Under the pieces are notes generated by a model. It saw nothing but the letters and a program-made list of their open reading frames with translations, was not told where the DNA came from and did no database searches. The translations under genes were made by a program, and so were the position numbers. This document shows, piece after piece, positions 42,708 through 50,152 of a stretch of DNA of 64,000 nt (position 1 is its first letter; every line of letters begins with the position of its first letter). The stretch comes from Herbihabitans rhizosphaerae (GTDB lineage Bacteria > Actinomycetota > Actinomycetes > Mycobacteriales > Pseudonocardiaceae), in contig NZ_SGWQ01000002.1 of assembly GCF_004216555.1 (NCBI RefSeq), positions 752,208 through 816,207 on the forward strand. The letters run 5' to 3'.

Positions 42708-43658
42708 TCACGAGACCACCTCCTGCGAAGCCTGCTTGGAGACCCCCACGACGAGCACGTCGGCGATCGGGCGTCGCGCGGTGATCTGGCGCGGGTAGCC
42801 GTAGCCGAGCCGAACGACCGCCTGCGGGTGGCCGCGAATGTCCAGCATCGAGCGCAGCGCCGCCCGGCTCTCGGCCAGCTCGACCACCGGGGACAGGAAC
42901 GACGCGGTGGCACCCCAGGCGGTCGCGGTGAGCAGCACGCGTTGCAGAGCCAGGCCCGCGCGCACCTGATCGGCGGCGGTGTCACCGGACGTCAGCAGGA
43001 CACCGACGAGCTGCTCGCGTTGATCCGGAACCTCCTTGTGCCACAACGGGTTGGCGTCCCTCGGTACGCCGTCGGACGCACGCGGGCAGTCGGTGGTCCA
43101 GCGCGCCAGCTCGGCGAGGTACCTCGGATCGCCGTGCTGCGCCTCGGCCGCGGCCTCGACGAGTTCGCTGACCGCCCGGCACCCCGCCGGATCGTCCACC
43201 AGGTACAGCCCGGTCCCTTCGCACCCGGCGGCGCGCACCAGGGCGTGCCGGGTACGACCGGGCAGCGGGCGCGGCAGGAACGGCTCGCGATTGGTGTGCC
43301 GGTTCGGGATCGCGGCGGCGAGCATGTGCTCCTCACCGCACGACTTCTGCCGGGCGCCGAACCGTACGTCGGCGAGCAGCTCGCCGGAACTCGGGCTCGG
43401 CGTCAGCCGCACGTGTACGCCGATCTCCTTGGTACGCAAGGAGGTGCGCAGGTTGAACAACGCCGCGCCGCACGCGATGCGCGCCTCCCGGCCGTCCTGG
43501 TCGGCCACCGCGAGCACCCGGTCGCGGTCGAGCAGCACGTCGACGCCACCGCGCCGCGGCCCGAACCGCCACGGCTGCGTGTTGTACGGCGACGGAGCCT
43601 GGATGGCGGCGTGCAGCACCGAGGTAAGCAGGTCTCGATGCACGTGCGCCCCGGGCAT
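42708..43658 (-). CDS. Acg-like nitroreductase-family protein
   Basis: 316 residues. ATVLHAAIQAPSPYNTQPWRF-type opening (here LHAAIQAPSPYNTQPWRF) and the C-terminal LALQRVLLTATAWGATASFL with VRLGYGYPRQ match Acg-family proteins, FMN-binding but lid-altered relatives of nitroreductases. In mycobacteria acg is DosR-controlled and next to USP genes, as here. ATG 43658 chosen; an upstream TTG at 43676 is possible. Enzymatic activity is uncertain for this family. Confidence 0.85.
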   Translation of the reverse strand: MPGAHVHRDLLTSVLHAAIQAPSPYNTQPWRFGPRRGGVDVLLDRDRVLAVADQDGREARIACGAALFNLRTSLRTKEIGVHVRLTPSPSSGELLADVRFGARQKSCGEEHMLAAAIPNRHTNREPFLPRPLPGRTRHALVRAAGCEGTGLYLVDDPAGCRAVSELVEAAAEAQHGDPRYLAELARWTTDCPRASDGVPRDANPLWHKEVPDQREQLVGVLLTSGDTAADQVRAGLALQRVLLTATAWGATASFLSPVVELAESRAALRSMLDIRGHPQAVVRLGYGYPRQITARRPIADVLVVGVSKQASQEVVS

Positions 43659-43681
43659 GGGACAACGGTCGCTCAACGGCA

Positions 43682-43699
43682 GGCCCAGGTATCAGGGCC
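43682..43699. promoter_or_regulatory. Short palindrome upstream of the Acg/USP operon
   Basis: GGCCC (43682-43686) and GGGCC (43695-43699) flank an 8-base AT-containing centre about 25-40 bases before the Acg start. It is roughly at a regulator's position but does not match the DosR box well. Weak. Confidence 0.2.
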
Positions 43700-43707
43700 G
43701 ATGGACC

Positions 43708-44157
43708 TCAATCGGGCCGCTGCTCGAGGGGAAGGACGTACTGGATGAATCCCCGGTCCTCCGCGACCCGGTCGTAGAGCCGGCGAGCCGTGTGGTTGTC
43801 GGCCTTGGTGTGCCAGTAGACCCGTGCGCACCCCTGCTCGCGTGCCCAGTCCGCGACGGCCTCGATCAGCGATCGGGCAACGCCCCGGCCGCGCGCCGCC
43901 TCGGCGGTGAACAGGTCCTGCAGGTAGCAGACATCGGCGGACGTGGTGCTCGGATGCGTGAAGAAGTGCGTGATGCCGACCAGCCGCTCGTCCAACCGGG
44001 CGCCCAGGGCGTGAATGCGGTCCCCGATGGTCACCTCGCGCCACGCGCCGTCGAGCAGGGCCACCGACGGGGTGCGCCCGTAGAACTCGTTGTACCCGGT
44101 GAACAGCTCGGTCCACACTGGGCGGTCGGTGGCGACGAGCGGGCCGACGGTGATCAC
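43708..44157 (-). CDS. GNAT-family N-acetyltransferase
   Basis: 149 residues. The acetyl-CoA loop is in LFTAEAARGRGVARSLIEAVADWAREQGC (R-G-x-G-V-A), followed by YWHTKADNHTARRLYDRVAEDRGFIQYVL, the usual end of amino-group acetyltransferases. Substrate unknown. GTG start overlaps the SnoaL-like gene stop by four bases, so the two are co-transcribed. Confidence 0.85.
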   Translation of the reverse strand: MITVGPLVATDRPVWTELFTGYNEFYGRTPSVALLDGAWREVTIGDRIHALGARLDERLVGITHFFTHPSTTSADVCYLQDLFTAEAARGRGVARSLIEAVADWAREQGCARVYWHTKADNHTARRLYDRVAEDRGFIQYVLPLEQRPD

Positions 44158-44510
44158 GCCGCCATCGTAGAACCCATCGGGTTGTCGATCACGTAGCGCC
44201 AGAATCCGTCCGGGCCCCGGCGCACGACGTCGGTAGCGGTGCCGCCGATGTGTCCCTCGATCGCCCAGTCCACGATCAGCAGCGCGATGTCGCCGGACAC
44301 GTGTACCTGCCGAGGGTTGACCCGAACAGGCGCGCCCAGGTCCAGGTGCGCTCGCAACGCGTCGGCCCGCCGCCGGCCGGTGAGCTGTTCCCCGTCGGCG
44401 ACCAGCACGCCATCGGGCTCGTAGAGTTGGTCGACGAGCTCGATCCGGCCGGTGTTGAACGCGCGCTCGAACACGTGCGGGTGTCGCGCCGCCTCAGTGG
44501 TCAATTCCAT
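44154..44510 (-). CDS. SnoaL/NTF2-like small protein
   Basis: 118 residues with the cone-shaped NTF2 fold pattern of YybH/DUF4440 proteins (FERAFNTGRIELVDQLYEPDGVLVADGEQLTGRR; HVSGDIALLIVDWAIEGH; GFWRYVIDNPMG). May be an isomerase-like or ketosteroid-type binder; no clear catalytic set. Divergent from the HxlR regulator with 25 bp between the starts, suggesting the regulator controls this pair. Confidence 0.75.
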   Translation of the reverse strand: MELTTEAARHPHVFERAFNTGRIELVDQLYEPDGVLVADGEQLTGRRRADALRAHLDLGAPVRVNPRQVHVSGDIALLIVDWAIEGHIGGTATDVVRRGPDGFWRYVIDNPMGSTMAA

Positions 44511-44535
44511 GGCGGTCAGTGAAACGGAGCCGGAA

Positions 44536-44940
44536 ATGGGTCACCAAACGGAAACCCACGCGTTCGACGCCGAGCTGGTTCCGGATTCGCGCGGCCGCAC
44601 CCGCCGGCCGTCGCCGGAGTGCCCGGTCGAGGTGGCGCTGGCCGCCGTCAGCGGACGATGGACGACCTTGGTACTGCGCGAGTTGATGGCCGGGCCGATG
44701 TCGTTCAGCGATCTCCGCGCGGCCCTGCCCGACCTGTCGCCGAAGGTGCTGGCGGACCGGCTGCGCACCCTCGACGCACGTGATCTCGTTGGGCGGCAAC
44801 GAATTCCCGGCTTCCCGCCGCGCACCAGCTACCGGCTCACGACAGCCGGCGAGGCCCTGCGCCCGCTGCTGGTCGCGCTCTACAGCGTCGGGAGCGAGTT
44901 GCTCAGTCGAGGTAGTCGACCACCAGGTCCTCAGGCGTGA
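44536..44940 (+). CDS. HxlR-family transcriptional regulator
   Basis: 134 residues. CPVEVALAAVSGRWTTLVLRELMAGPMSFSDLRAALPDLSPKVLADRLRTLDA is a clear HxlR winged helix; the N-terminal Cys (CPVE) is the redox- or electrophile-sensing position in this family. ATG 44536 chosen. It probably controls the divergent SnoaL-GNAT genes. Its 3' end overlaps the Uma2 gene by 38 bp on the opposite strand. Confidence 0.9.
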   Translation: MGHQTETHAFDAELVPDSRGRTRRPSPECPVEVALAAVSGRWTTLVLRELMAGPMSFSDLRAALPDLSPKVLADRLRTLDARDLVGRQRIPGFPPRTSYRLTTAGEALRPLLVALYSVGSELLSRGSRPPGPQA

Positions 44941-45463
44941 TCGTGACCGGGAACGGCTCGGTGAGCCTGGCCGTCTGGTCGCCGCGCACTTCGGCCACCG
45001 TGCGGTACTCGCCGTCGTGCAGGCTCAGGCACAGCAGGGACGGCTCGTACGGATCGATGATCCAGTAGTACGGACAGCCCGCCTTCTCCAGCGTGGCGCG
45101 CTTGAGCTGGGTGTCGATCATCCGGCTGGACGGCGAGATCACCTCGACGGACAGCACCGGCACGCCGACCAGCGCGCGTTCGGTGAAGTCGCCGCGCCGG
45201 CCGACCAGGACGTCGGGAATCAGCACGGTGTTGTCGGTGAGCACGACGTCCACCGGCGCGGGCAGCGCCTCCCATTCGCGCGGGCACTCGCGGGAGACCG
45301 CGGTCAGCACCCGAGCCACGACGCGCTGATGCAACGGACGGGGTGAGGGGCTCATCAGCAGCACCCCGTCCACGAGCTCATAGCGGCGACCGTCATCGTC
45401 GATCGACTCCAGGTCCGTGCGCGTCAGCGGCTCACGGTGTGGAAACACCGGGACAGTCCCCAT
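44903..45463 (-). CDS. Uma2-family (DUF820) nuclease-fold protein
   Basis: 186 residues. The core GRRYELVDGVLLMSPSPRPLHQRV, VLIPDVLVGRRGDF, LSVEVISPSSRMIDTQLKRATLEKAGCPYYWIIDP has the E-(x)n-D-(x)n-E-x-K-like residues of the PD-(D/E)XK fold (PDVLV; VEVISPSS; YWIIDP). These proteins are abundant in actinomycetes and cyanobacteria; their biological role is not settled. Confidence 0.85.
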   Translation of the reverse strand: MGTVPVFPHREPLTRTDLESIDDDGRRYELVDGVLLMSPSPRPLHQRVVARVLTAVSRECPREWEALPAPVDVVLTDNTVLIPDVLVGRRGDFTERALVGVPVLSVEVISPSSRMIDTQLKRATLEKAGCPYYWIIDPYEPSLLCLSLHDGEYRTVAEVRGDQTARLTEPFPVTITPEDLVVDYLD

Positions 45464-45840
45464 GCTGCTCCCTAGATCGCGTCGACTCGAACCGCGCTTG
45501 CGTACAGCCTAGACACGTTCGAATCCGGTCCGCGCAGAACGCGGCGTAGTCGGACACACGATCGGACTAAACCGGCAGGTGTGCGGCCGGACGGCACGGC
45601 GGTGTCGTCACGCTCGGGTGTCCGGGCACCGGCACGTTTCTCGCCGCGATCCTTTTCTTACGCCAAACGTGTGCATAACACGAATTCGCCAAGTCGCCAT
45701 TCTGATTATGCTGATCTGTCATTTTGGCCTTGACTCCGCGTCATTTTCACAGCGAGTAAGCATGGCCGTTCGATGCCCAAGAGCATAATGGTACGCGCGC
45801 ACCACGCGCCGGACAACGGAAAGTCGTCTTACGATTCGGA
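45464..45840. other. 377-bp intergenic stretch
   Basis: Contains the upstream region of the Uma2 gene and the 3' flank of a small membrane-protein gene. It is locally AT-richer around 45650-45790. I see no convincing ORF, tRNA or strong hairpin. A T-loop-like GTTCGAATC at ~45517 has no matching stems. Confidence 0.5.
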
Positions 45841-46071
45841 CTATCTTCCAGGGTAGATGTCGCAGAAGTCCTCCGGCCGCAGCAGGCTCCCCTCGCGGGC
45901 GATCCGCGACCGCTGCTCGTCCAGGCATTGCTCGTAGGCGTCGCCGCTCGACGGTTCGACGTCCGTTTCGATCACCGCCGCCGCGATCGAACATATTCCC
46001 GCGATGATCGCGCACACGACCGCGACGCCTCGCCGCGCCGGCGACAAGTCGCCCTTCGATTCCTCCGTCAT
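45841..46071 (-). CDS. Small single-pass membrane protein
   Basis: 76 residues from ATG 46071: a short polar N-terminus (MTEESKGDLSPARRG), one membrane helix (VAVVCAIIAGICSIAAAVI), then an outward Cys-containing tail (YEQCLDEQRSRI, EDFCDIYPGR). The two tail cysteines could form a disulfide. No family recognised. The longer frame to 46218 is Arg/Ala-rich and not favoured. Confidence 0.5.
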   Translation of the reverse strand: MTEESKGDLSPARRGVAVVCAIIAGICSIAAAVIETDVEPSSGDAYEQCLDEQRSRIAREGSLLRPEDFCDIYPGR

Positions 46072-46136
46072 TCCGGCCCCTTCCCCGGTCACTCCCTGAT
46101 CCAGTGACGCGCGGAATCGGCCGGCGGTTCCCCCGA

Positions 46137-46880
46137 TCAGCGGGGCATGCGCCGCCAGATGGCGCGCGGGAGCAGTTTCAGCACCGCGAATATCGGCCGC
46201 AGCACGCCGGGAACCCACACCACCGAGCGCTTGCGTCGCAGCGCCTTCACGGTCTTGTCGGCCACCTGATCGGGTGTCGAGGAGAAGGGGGCCGGCGACA
46301 TGCCCTCGGTCATCCGGCCGATCACGAACCCGGGCCGGACCAGCAGCAGGTGTACGCCGCTGCCGTGCAGCGCGTCGGCCATGCCGCTGGCGAACCCGTC
46401 GAGGCCGGCCTTGGCCGACCCGTACACGTAGTTGGCGCGCCGCACCCGAACGCCGGCGACCGAGGAGAACACCACAAGGCTGCCGCCGCCCTGCCGGCGC
46501 AGCAGGTTCGCCACGCTGGTCAGGATCGCGACGTGCGCGACGTAGTCGGTGTGCACGATCTTCACCGCGTGCTCCGGCTCGCGCTCGGCCCGCTCCTGGT
46601 CGCCGAGGAGGCCGAACGCGACGACCACGGTGTCCACCGACCCGTGCTCGGCGACGACCCGCTCCAGCAGCGGCTCGTGCGAGGAGAGGTCGTCGGCGTC
46701 GAACTCCACCCGCTCGACCGTGCCGGCGCCCGCCTCGCGCAGCGCTTTCTCTTGCGTGTCAAGGTCTTCCGCGCGGCGAGCGGCGAGCACGAAGGTGTCC
46801 GCATCGCCGCGTGCCAGCCGTTCCGAGACGGCTACCCCGATCTCGCTGCGCCCGCCAAGGACCAGCACCGCGCCAGCCAT
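46137..46880 (-). CDS. DprE2-like short-chain reductase
   Basis: 247 residues. GGRSEIGVAVSERLARGDADTFVLAAR, VVVAFGLLGDQERAE, and VVFSSVAGVRVRRANYVYGSAKAGLDGFASGM with the YxxxK pair match decaprenylphosphoryl-2-keto-erythro-pentose reductase (DprE2), which makes decaprenylphosphoryl arabinose for cell-wall arabinan. Its partner DprE1 oxidase is not in this window, so it may be a paralogue or unlinked. Confidence 0.75.
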   Translation of the reverse strand: MAGAVLVLGGRSEIGVAVSERLARGDADTFVLAARRAEDLDTQEKALREAGAGTVERVEFDADDLSSHEPLLERVVAEHGSVDTVVVAFGLLGDQERAEREPEHAVKIVHTDYVAHVAILTSVANLLRRQGGGSLVVFSSVAGVRVRRANYVYGSAKAGLDGFASGMADALHGSGVHLLLVRPGFVIGRMTEGMSPAPFSSTPDQVADKTVKALRRKRSVVWVPGVLRPIFAVLKLLPRAIWRRMPR

Positions 46881-47128
46881 TCGTGCCCCGCCTTCCGTCG
46901 ACGTCGGCGAACATCATGCCCAACGTCGGGCGCGGCGGTCAGGCCGGTGCGTCAGGGCGGCTCGAGCCGGCGGCGCCAACGTCGCTGAACAGGCTGTGAT
47001 AGGTGGTCTCGTGGCCGCCGGAGTTTTCCGCCCGTTCTCCGGGAGCGTCGACGGGCTCATGGCTGAACACGACTGGCGCCGTGTTCCGGCGATCGTGCTT
47101 CATTGTGCTCAAGATGATCTGGTTGTCC

Positions 47129-47335
47129 TTAACTTGTGGTCTGTCCAGGGTCGATTGACTCGGCCAGCTCGGTTGTGGCGGGGCACACGCACCCTCGCTC
47201 GTGCTTGCGGGCGAGGGTCGCCGCGCAGAAGCGCGCCGAGATCTTGTCGTGTGTGGCCCAGTAGTGCGGGCACGCCGGGCACACCGCCCCAGCGATCATG
47301 GTGCGGTCGGTCGGCATGGTGACGCTCTGCGTCAT
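47129..47335 (-). CDS. RGCVC-family small cysteine-rich protein
   Basis: 68 residues. Contains VCPACPHYWATHDKISARFCAATLARKHERGCVCP; the five closely set cysteines and His suggest zinc binding, and RGCVC is the family hallmark in actinomycetes. Function unknown. Start ATG 47335 (MTQSVTMP) chosen; the longer frame to 47554 is not supported. A GTCCAATGTGGAC palindrome lies 19 bases upstream. Confidence 0.7.
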   Translation of the reverse strand: MTQSVTMPTDRTMIAGAVCPACPHYWATHDKISARFCAATLARKHERGCVCPATTELAESIDPGQTTS

Positions 47336-47928
47336 CGTCGCCGCGCTCCCGTCTGTCCAATGTGGACGATACGGTGCCTCTCCAGAACGCTCGACGAGCT
47401 CACGGGAACGGACGTCGTCCGGTCCGCTGAACTGGGAAACCCGAGGACGGAGTCGACGCTGATGTCGGCACTCGAAAGGTCCCCGGCACCCCCAACGGTA
47501 CACGTCCGACGCCCATCCATGAGGTACGGTGAGGAAGTCGAGGACATCTCGCATGCTGGCAGTAGAGCCTGCTTCGTCTTCGGCGCCAGTCCGGTCGCCT
47601 GTCGATCGGGGACGGGAGCACCGACATGACGTCGGGCCCGCGCAGCCGTTTCAGAACTCCGAACACCCCTACGGGTCACCGAGCCGCCTCAGCTGACACT
47701 CCACGCGAGACCGAAGCTCAAGGCGCCCACCACGGAGTCGACCGACCACGCTGCCTCGCGCCGATCAACGCCCCCGCCGACCGAGTTGCCGGGCCATGCC
47801 TGGTCCGGCAGCTCCCCTGGTCTCACACCCCACGCACCGCCTCCTCCGAACTGACCGCATGGGACTTCGCCGCACACCGTGTCGATGGCCGCGACCGGCA
47901 GCAGGCTTTCCACTGAAATGAGCACTAC
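47336..47928. other. 593-bp stretch without a confident gene
   Basis: Open frames on both strands here are Pro/Arg/Ser-rich with no recognisable domain and no good ribosome site. It carries the promoter region of the RGCVC gene on the left and the desaturase leader on the right. It may be eroded coding DNA. Confidence 0.5.
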
Positions 47929-48867
47929 ATGACCACGGCCACCCGAGCTGAGCCGCGCGCGACACCGAAGCCCATGATCTCCGGCAGTCATTCGTTCGCC
48001 GAGCTGTTCACCATCCGCGCGTTCCTGATCATCCCGTTCGCGGCGCTGATCGCCGCCGTCCCGCTCACCTGGGGCTGGGGCCTGACCTGGGTGGACATCG
48101 GGATCGCCGCCGTCTTCTACACGGCGTCCACGCTGGGCGTCACCGTCGGCTACCACCGCTTCTTCACGCACGGCGCCTTCAAGGCCAAGCGGCCGCTGAA
48201 GATCGCGCTGGCGATCGCGGGCGGATTCGCCGCGCAGGGTTCGGTGATCGGCTGGGTCGCCGACCATCGCCGGCATCACGCGTACTCCGACCGCGAGGGC
48301 GACCCGCACTCGCCGTGGCTGTTCGGCACCTCGCCGGTCGCTCTGGCGCGCGGCTTCTGGCACGCGCACATGGGCTGGCTGTTCGGGCGCGACAAGACCA
48401 ACATCGACCGGTTCGCGCCGGACCTGGCCGCCGACCGTGACCTCCGTGCCGTCGACCGCCTGTTCCCGCTGTGGGTGGTACTCAGCGTCGCGGCCCCCGC
48501 CGTGCTCGGCGGTGTCATCACACTGTCCTGGTGGGGCGCGCTGACCGGCTTTCTCTGGGCCGGCCTCGCCCGCGTCTCCTTCCAGCACCACGTGACCTGG
48601 TCGGTGAACTCGATCTGCCACATGATCGGCAACCGGCCGTTCGCCAGCCGGGACAGGTCGGCCAACTTCTGGCCGCTGGCGATCCTGTCCATGGGCGAGT
48701 CCTGGCACAACTCCCACCACGCGGACCCGACCTCCGCCCGCCACGGCGTGCTGCGCGGCCAGATCGACATCTCCGCGCGACTCATCTGGATCTTCGAGAA
48801 GCTGGGCTGGGCGACCCGCGTCCGGTGGCCCAACCAGCAGCGACTGGGCAGGCTGGCCCGCTCGTGA
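47929..48867 (+). CDS. Acyl-CoA/fatty-acid delta-9-type desaturase
   Basis: 312 residues, integral membrane. Three His boxes that bind the di-iron centre are present: GYHRFFTH, DHRRHHAYSD and ESWHNSHHADPTS, plus a late VNSICHMIGNRPF motif typical of stearoyl-CoA-type desaturases. Four membrane segments. It would introduce a double bond in saturated acyl chains to tune membrane fluidity. Its stop overlaps the acetyltransferase GTG by four bases. Confidence 0.93.
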   Translation: MTTATRAEPRATPKPMISGSHSFAELFTIRAFLIIPFAALIAAVPLTWGWGLTWVDIGIAAVFYTASTLGVTVGYHRFFTHGAFKAKRPLKIALAIAGGFAAQGSVIGWVADHRRHHAYSDREGDPHSPWLFGTSPVALARGFWHAHMGWLFGRDKTNIDRFAPDLAADRDLRAVDRLFPLWVVLSVAAPAVLGGVITLSWWGALTGFLWAGLARVSFQHHVTWSVNSICHMIGNRPFASRDRSANFWPLAILSMGESWHNSHHADPTSARHGVLRGQIDISARLIWIFEKLGWATRVRWPNQQRLGRLARS

Positions 48868-49448
48868 CCCGGCTGCCGGTGTTGCGCACCCCGCGGTTGA
48901 CGCTCCGCGGCTGGACCTTCGCCGACACCGCCGCCGCGCTGGACGTGTACGGGCACGCCGAGGTCGCACGCTGGCTCAGCCCGGAGATGACCCGGGTGCC
49001 GACCCCTTCCGCCATGCGGCTGCTGATCACCCGATGGATCGCCGAGTGCGTCGGGCTGCCGCCGCCGGCGGGGCGCTGGGCGATCGAACGTGACGAGGAC
49101 AAGCGCGTGGTCGGTGGCGCGGTACTTCTGCGACTGCCGCCCGGACACGAGGACCTCGAGATCGGCTGGCAGCTGCACCCCGACGTCTGGGGCAACGGGT
49201 ACGCCAGCGAGGCGACCTACGCCCTGGCCGGCTGGGCGTTCAGCCACGACGTCGACGAGATCTTCGCCGTCGTCCGGCCGGACAACGCCCGCGCCGCCGC
49301 GACCGTGCGACGCAACGGCATGTTGTGGGTCGGCGAGACGCGCAAGTACTTCGACCTCGATCTCGAGATCTACCGACTACGGTCGGCTGATCTGAAACTC
49401 GGAGCACAGACCAGCCAACGACCACCCGGCCACGGCAACGACGACTGA
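48864..49448 (+). CDS. GNAT-family N-acetyltransferase (RimJ/RimL type)
   Basis: 194 residues. TPRLTLRGWTFADTAAALDVYGHAEVARWL opens as in RimJ/RimL-like enzymes; LEIGWQLHPDVWGNGYASEATYALAGWAF holds the acetyl-CoA loop, and VVRPDNARAAATVRRNGMLWVGE is the usual C-terminal part. Substrate unknown. GTG chosen for the 4-bp overlap with the desaturase. Confidence 0.85.
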   Translation: MTRLPVLRTPRLTLRGWTFADTAAALDVYGHAEVARWLSPEMTRVPTPSAMRLLITRWIAECVGLPPPAGRWAIERDEDKRVVGGAVLLRLPPGHEDLEIGWQLHPDVWGNGYASEATYALAGWAFSHDVDEIFAVVRPDNARAAATVRRNGMLWVGETRKYFDLDLEIYRLRSADLKLGAQTSQRPPGHGNDD

Positions 49449-49477
49449 CCGGCCACCAAACCGAACAGAGGAGCGAA

Positions 49478-49669
49478 ATGACGTCCGCGGAGCACCTCAT
49501 CGCCGGAGCCGGCAACAGCGAGCTGGCGAAAGCACGCGAGCGGGAACACGCGCACAACGTCGTACAGCGGAACAAGGCGCTCCGTACGGTCGCCGGATGC
49601 GCGGTCGACGTCGAGGACTTCCAGGGTCTGGTGGCCATGCTCGGCCTCGACCGGGAGCCCTCTGAGTGA
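49478..49669 (+). CDS. Small helical protein of unknown function
   Basis: 63 residues, charged and helical (ELAKAREREHAHNVVQRNKALRTV). It has a strong GAGGAG ribosome site and a GTGA overlap with the next gene, which supports it as real. No family recognised. Confidence 0.55.
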   Translation: MTSAEHLIAGAGNSELAKAREREHAHNVVQRNKALRTVAGCAVDVEDFQGLVAMLGLDREPSE

Positions 49670-50127
49670 GGACGATGGCCACGACATCCGAGACCACCCA
49701 CGCGTTCGGCCGGTCGCTTGCCGGTTACGTGCGGGCTGTCGCGGTGGAGCTCGGCGTCCCGCTCGAAGCCACCGGCTTCGAGATCAGCGACACCGTGACC
49801 GTCTACATCGGGCTGGCCGAGCGCTGGCCGGAGTTCCCGACGAGGGATCTGATGCTCGTCTGGACGGAGCGGCACGGCTGGTACGTCGCGGTCGAGACCG
49901 ATCCCGGCGAGGGCACGATCGTCGCCGACCACCTCGGCGGCGACGATCTCGTACCACCGCCGCCCGTCGTCGCACGGTTCGTGGCCGCGCTGCTGGCTGG
50001 CGACCGGAGCAGTGCGCACCCGCTCGGTCGCACTGTCGACGCCACGGACCTGGCACGGCGGTTGAGTCGCTACGCCGACGGCATGGGCTCGACCACGCGC
50101 GGCGCGCTCGAGGGTGGGCTGAGCTGA
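49666..50127 (+). CDS. DUF6292-like protein
   Basis: 153 residues. FGRSLAGYVRAVAVELGVPLEATGFEISDTVTVYIGLAERWPEF and VWTERHGWYVAVETDPGEG followed by YLGGDD-type text (here DHLGGDDLVPPPPVVARFVAALL) fit DUF6292, a small actinobacterial family of unknown role often near regulators. GTG 49666 or ATG 49675 may start it. Lies 25 bp before the LuxR-STAND gene in the same direction. Confidence 0.6.
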   Translation: MRTMATTSETTHAFGRSLAGYVRAVAVELGVPLEATGFEISDTVTVYIGLAERWPEFPTRDLMLVWTERHGWYVAVETDPGEGTIVADHLGGDDLVPPPPVVARFVAALLAGDRSSAHPLGRTVDATDLARRLSRYADGMGSTTRGALEGGLS

Positions 50128-50152
50128 CCGTCCCGCGTGGCATGCTTCCCCC

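Noticed and set aside
45490..45545. Possible tRNA suggested by GTTCGAATC
   Set aside because: The flanking bases do not form the T stem or an acceptor stem, and no anticodon arm can be drawn.
47626..47916. 97-codon plus-strand frame before the desaturase
   Set aside because: Pro/Arg/Thr-rich with no domain and no ribosome site; likely non-coding or eroded DNA.
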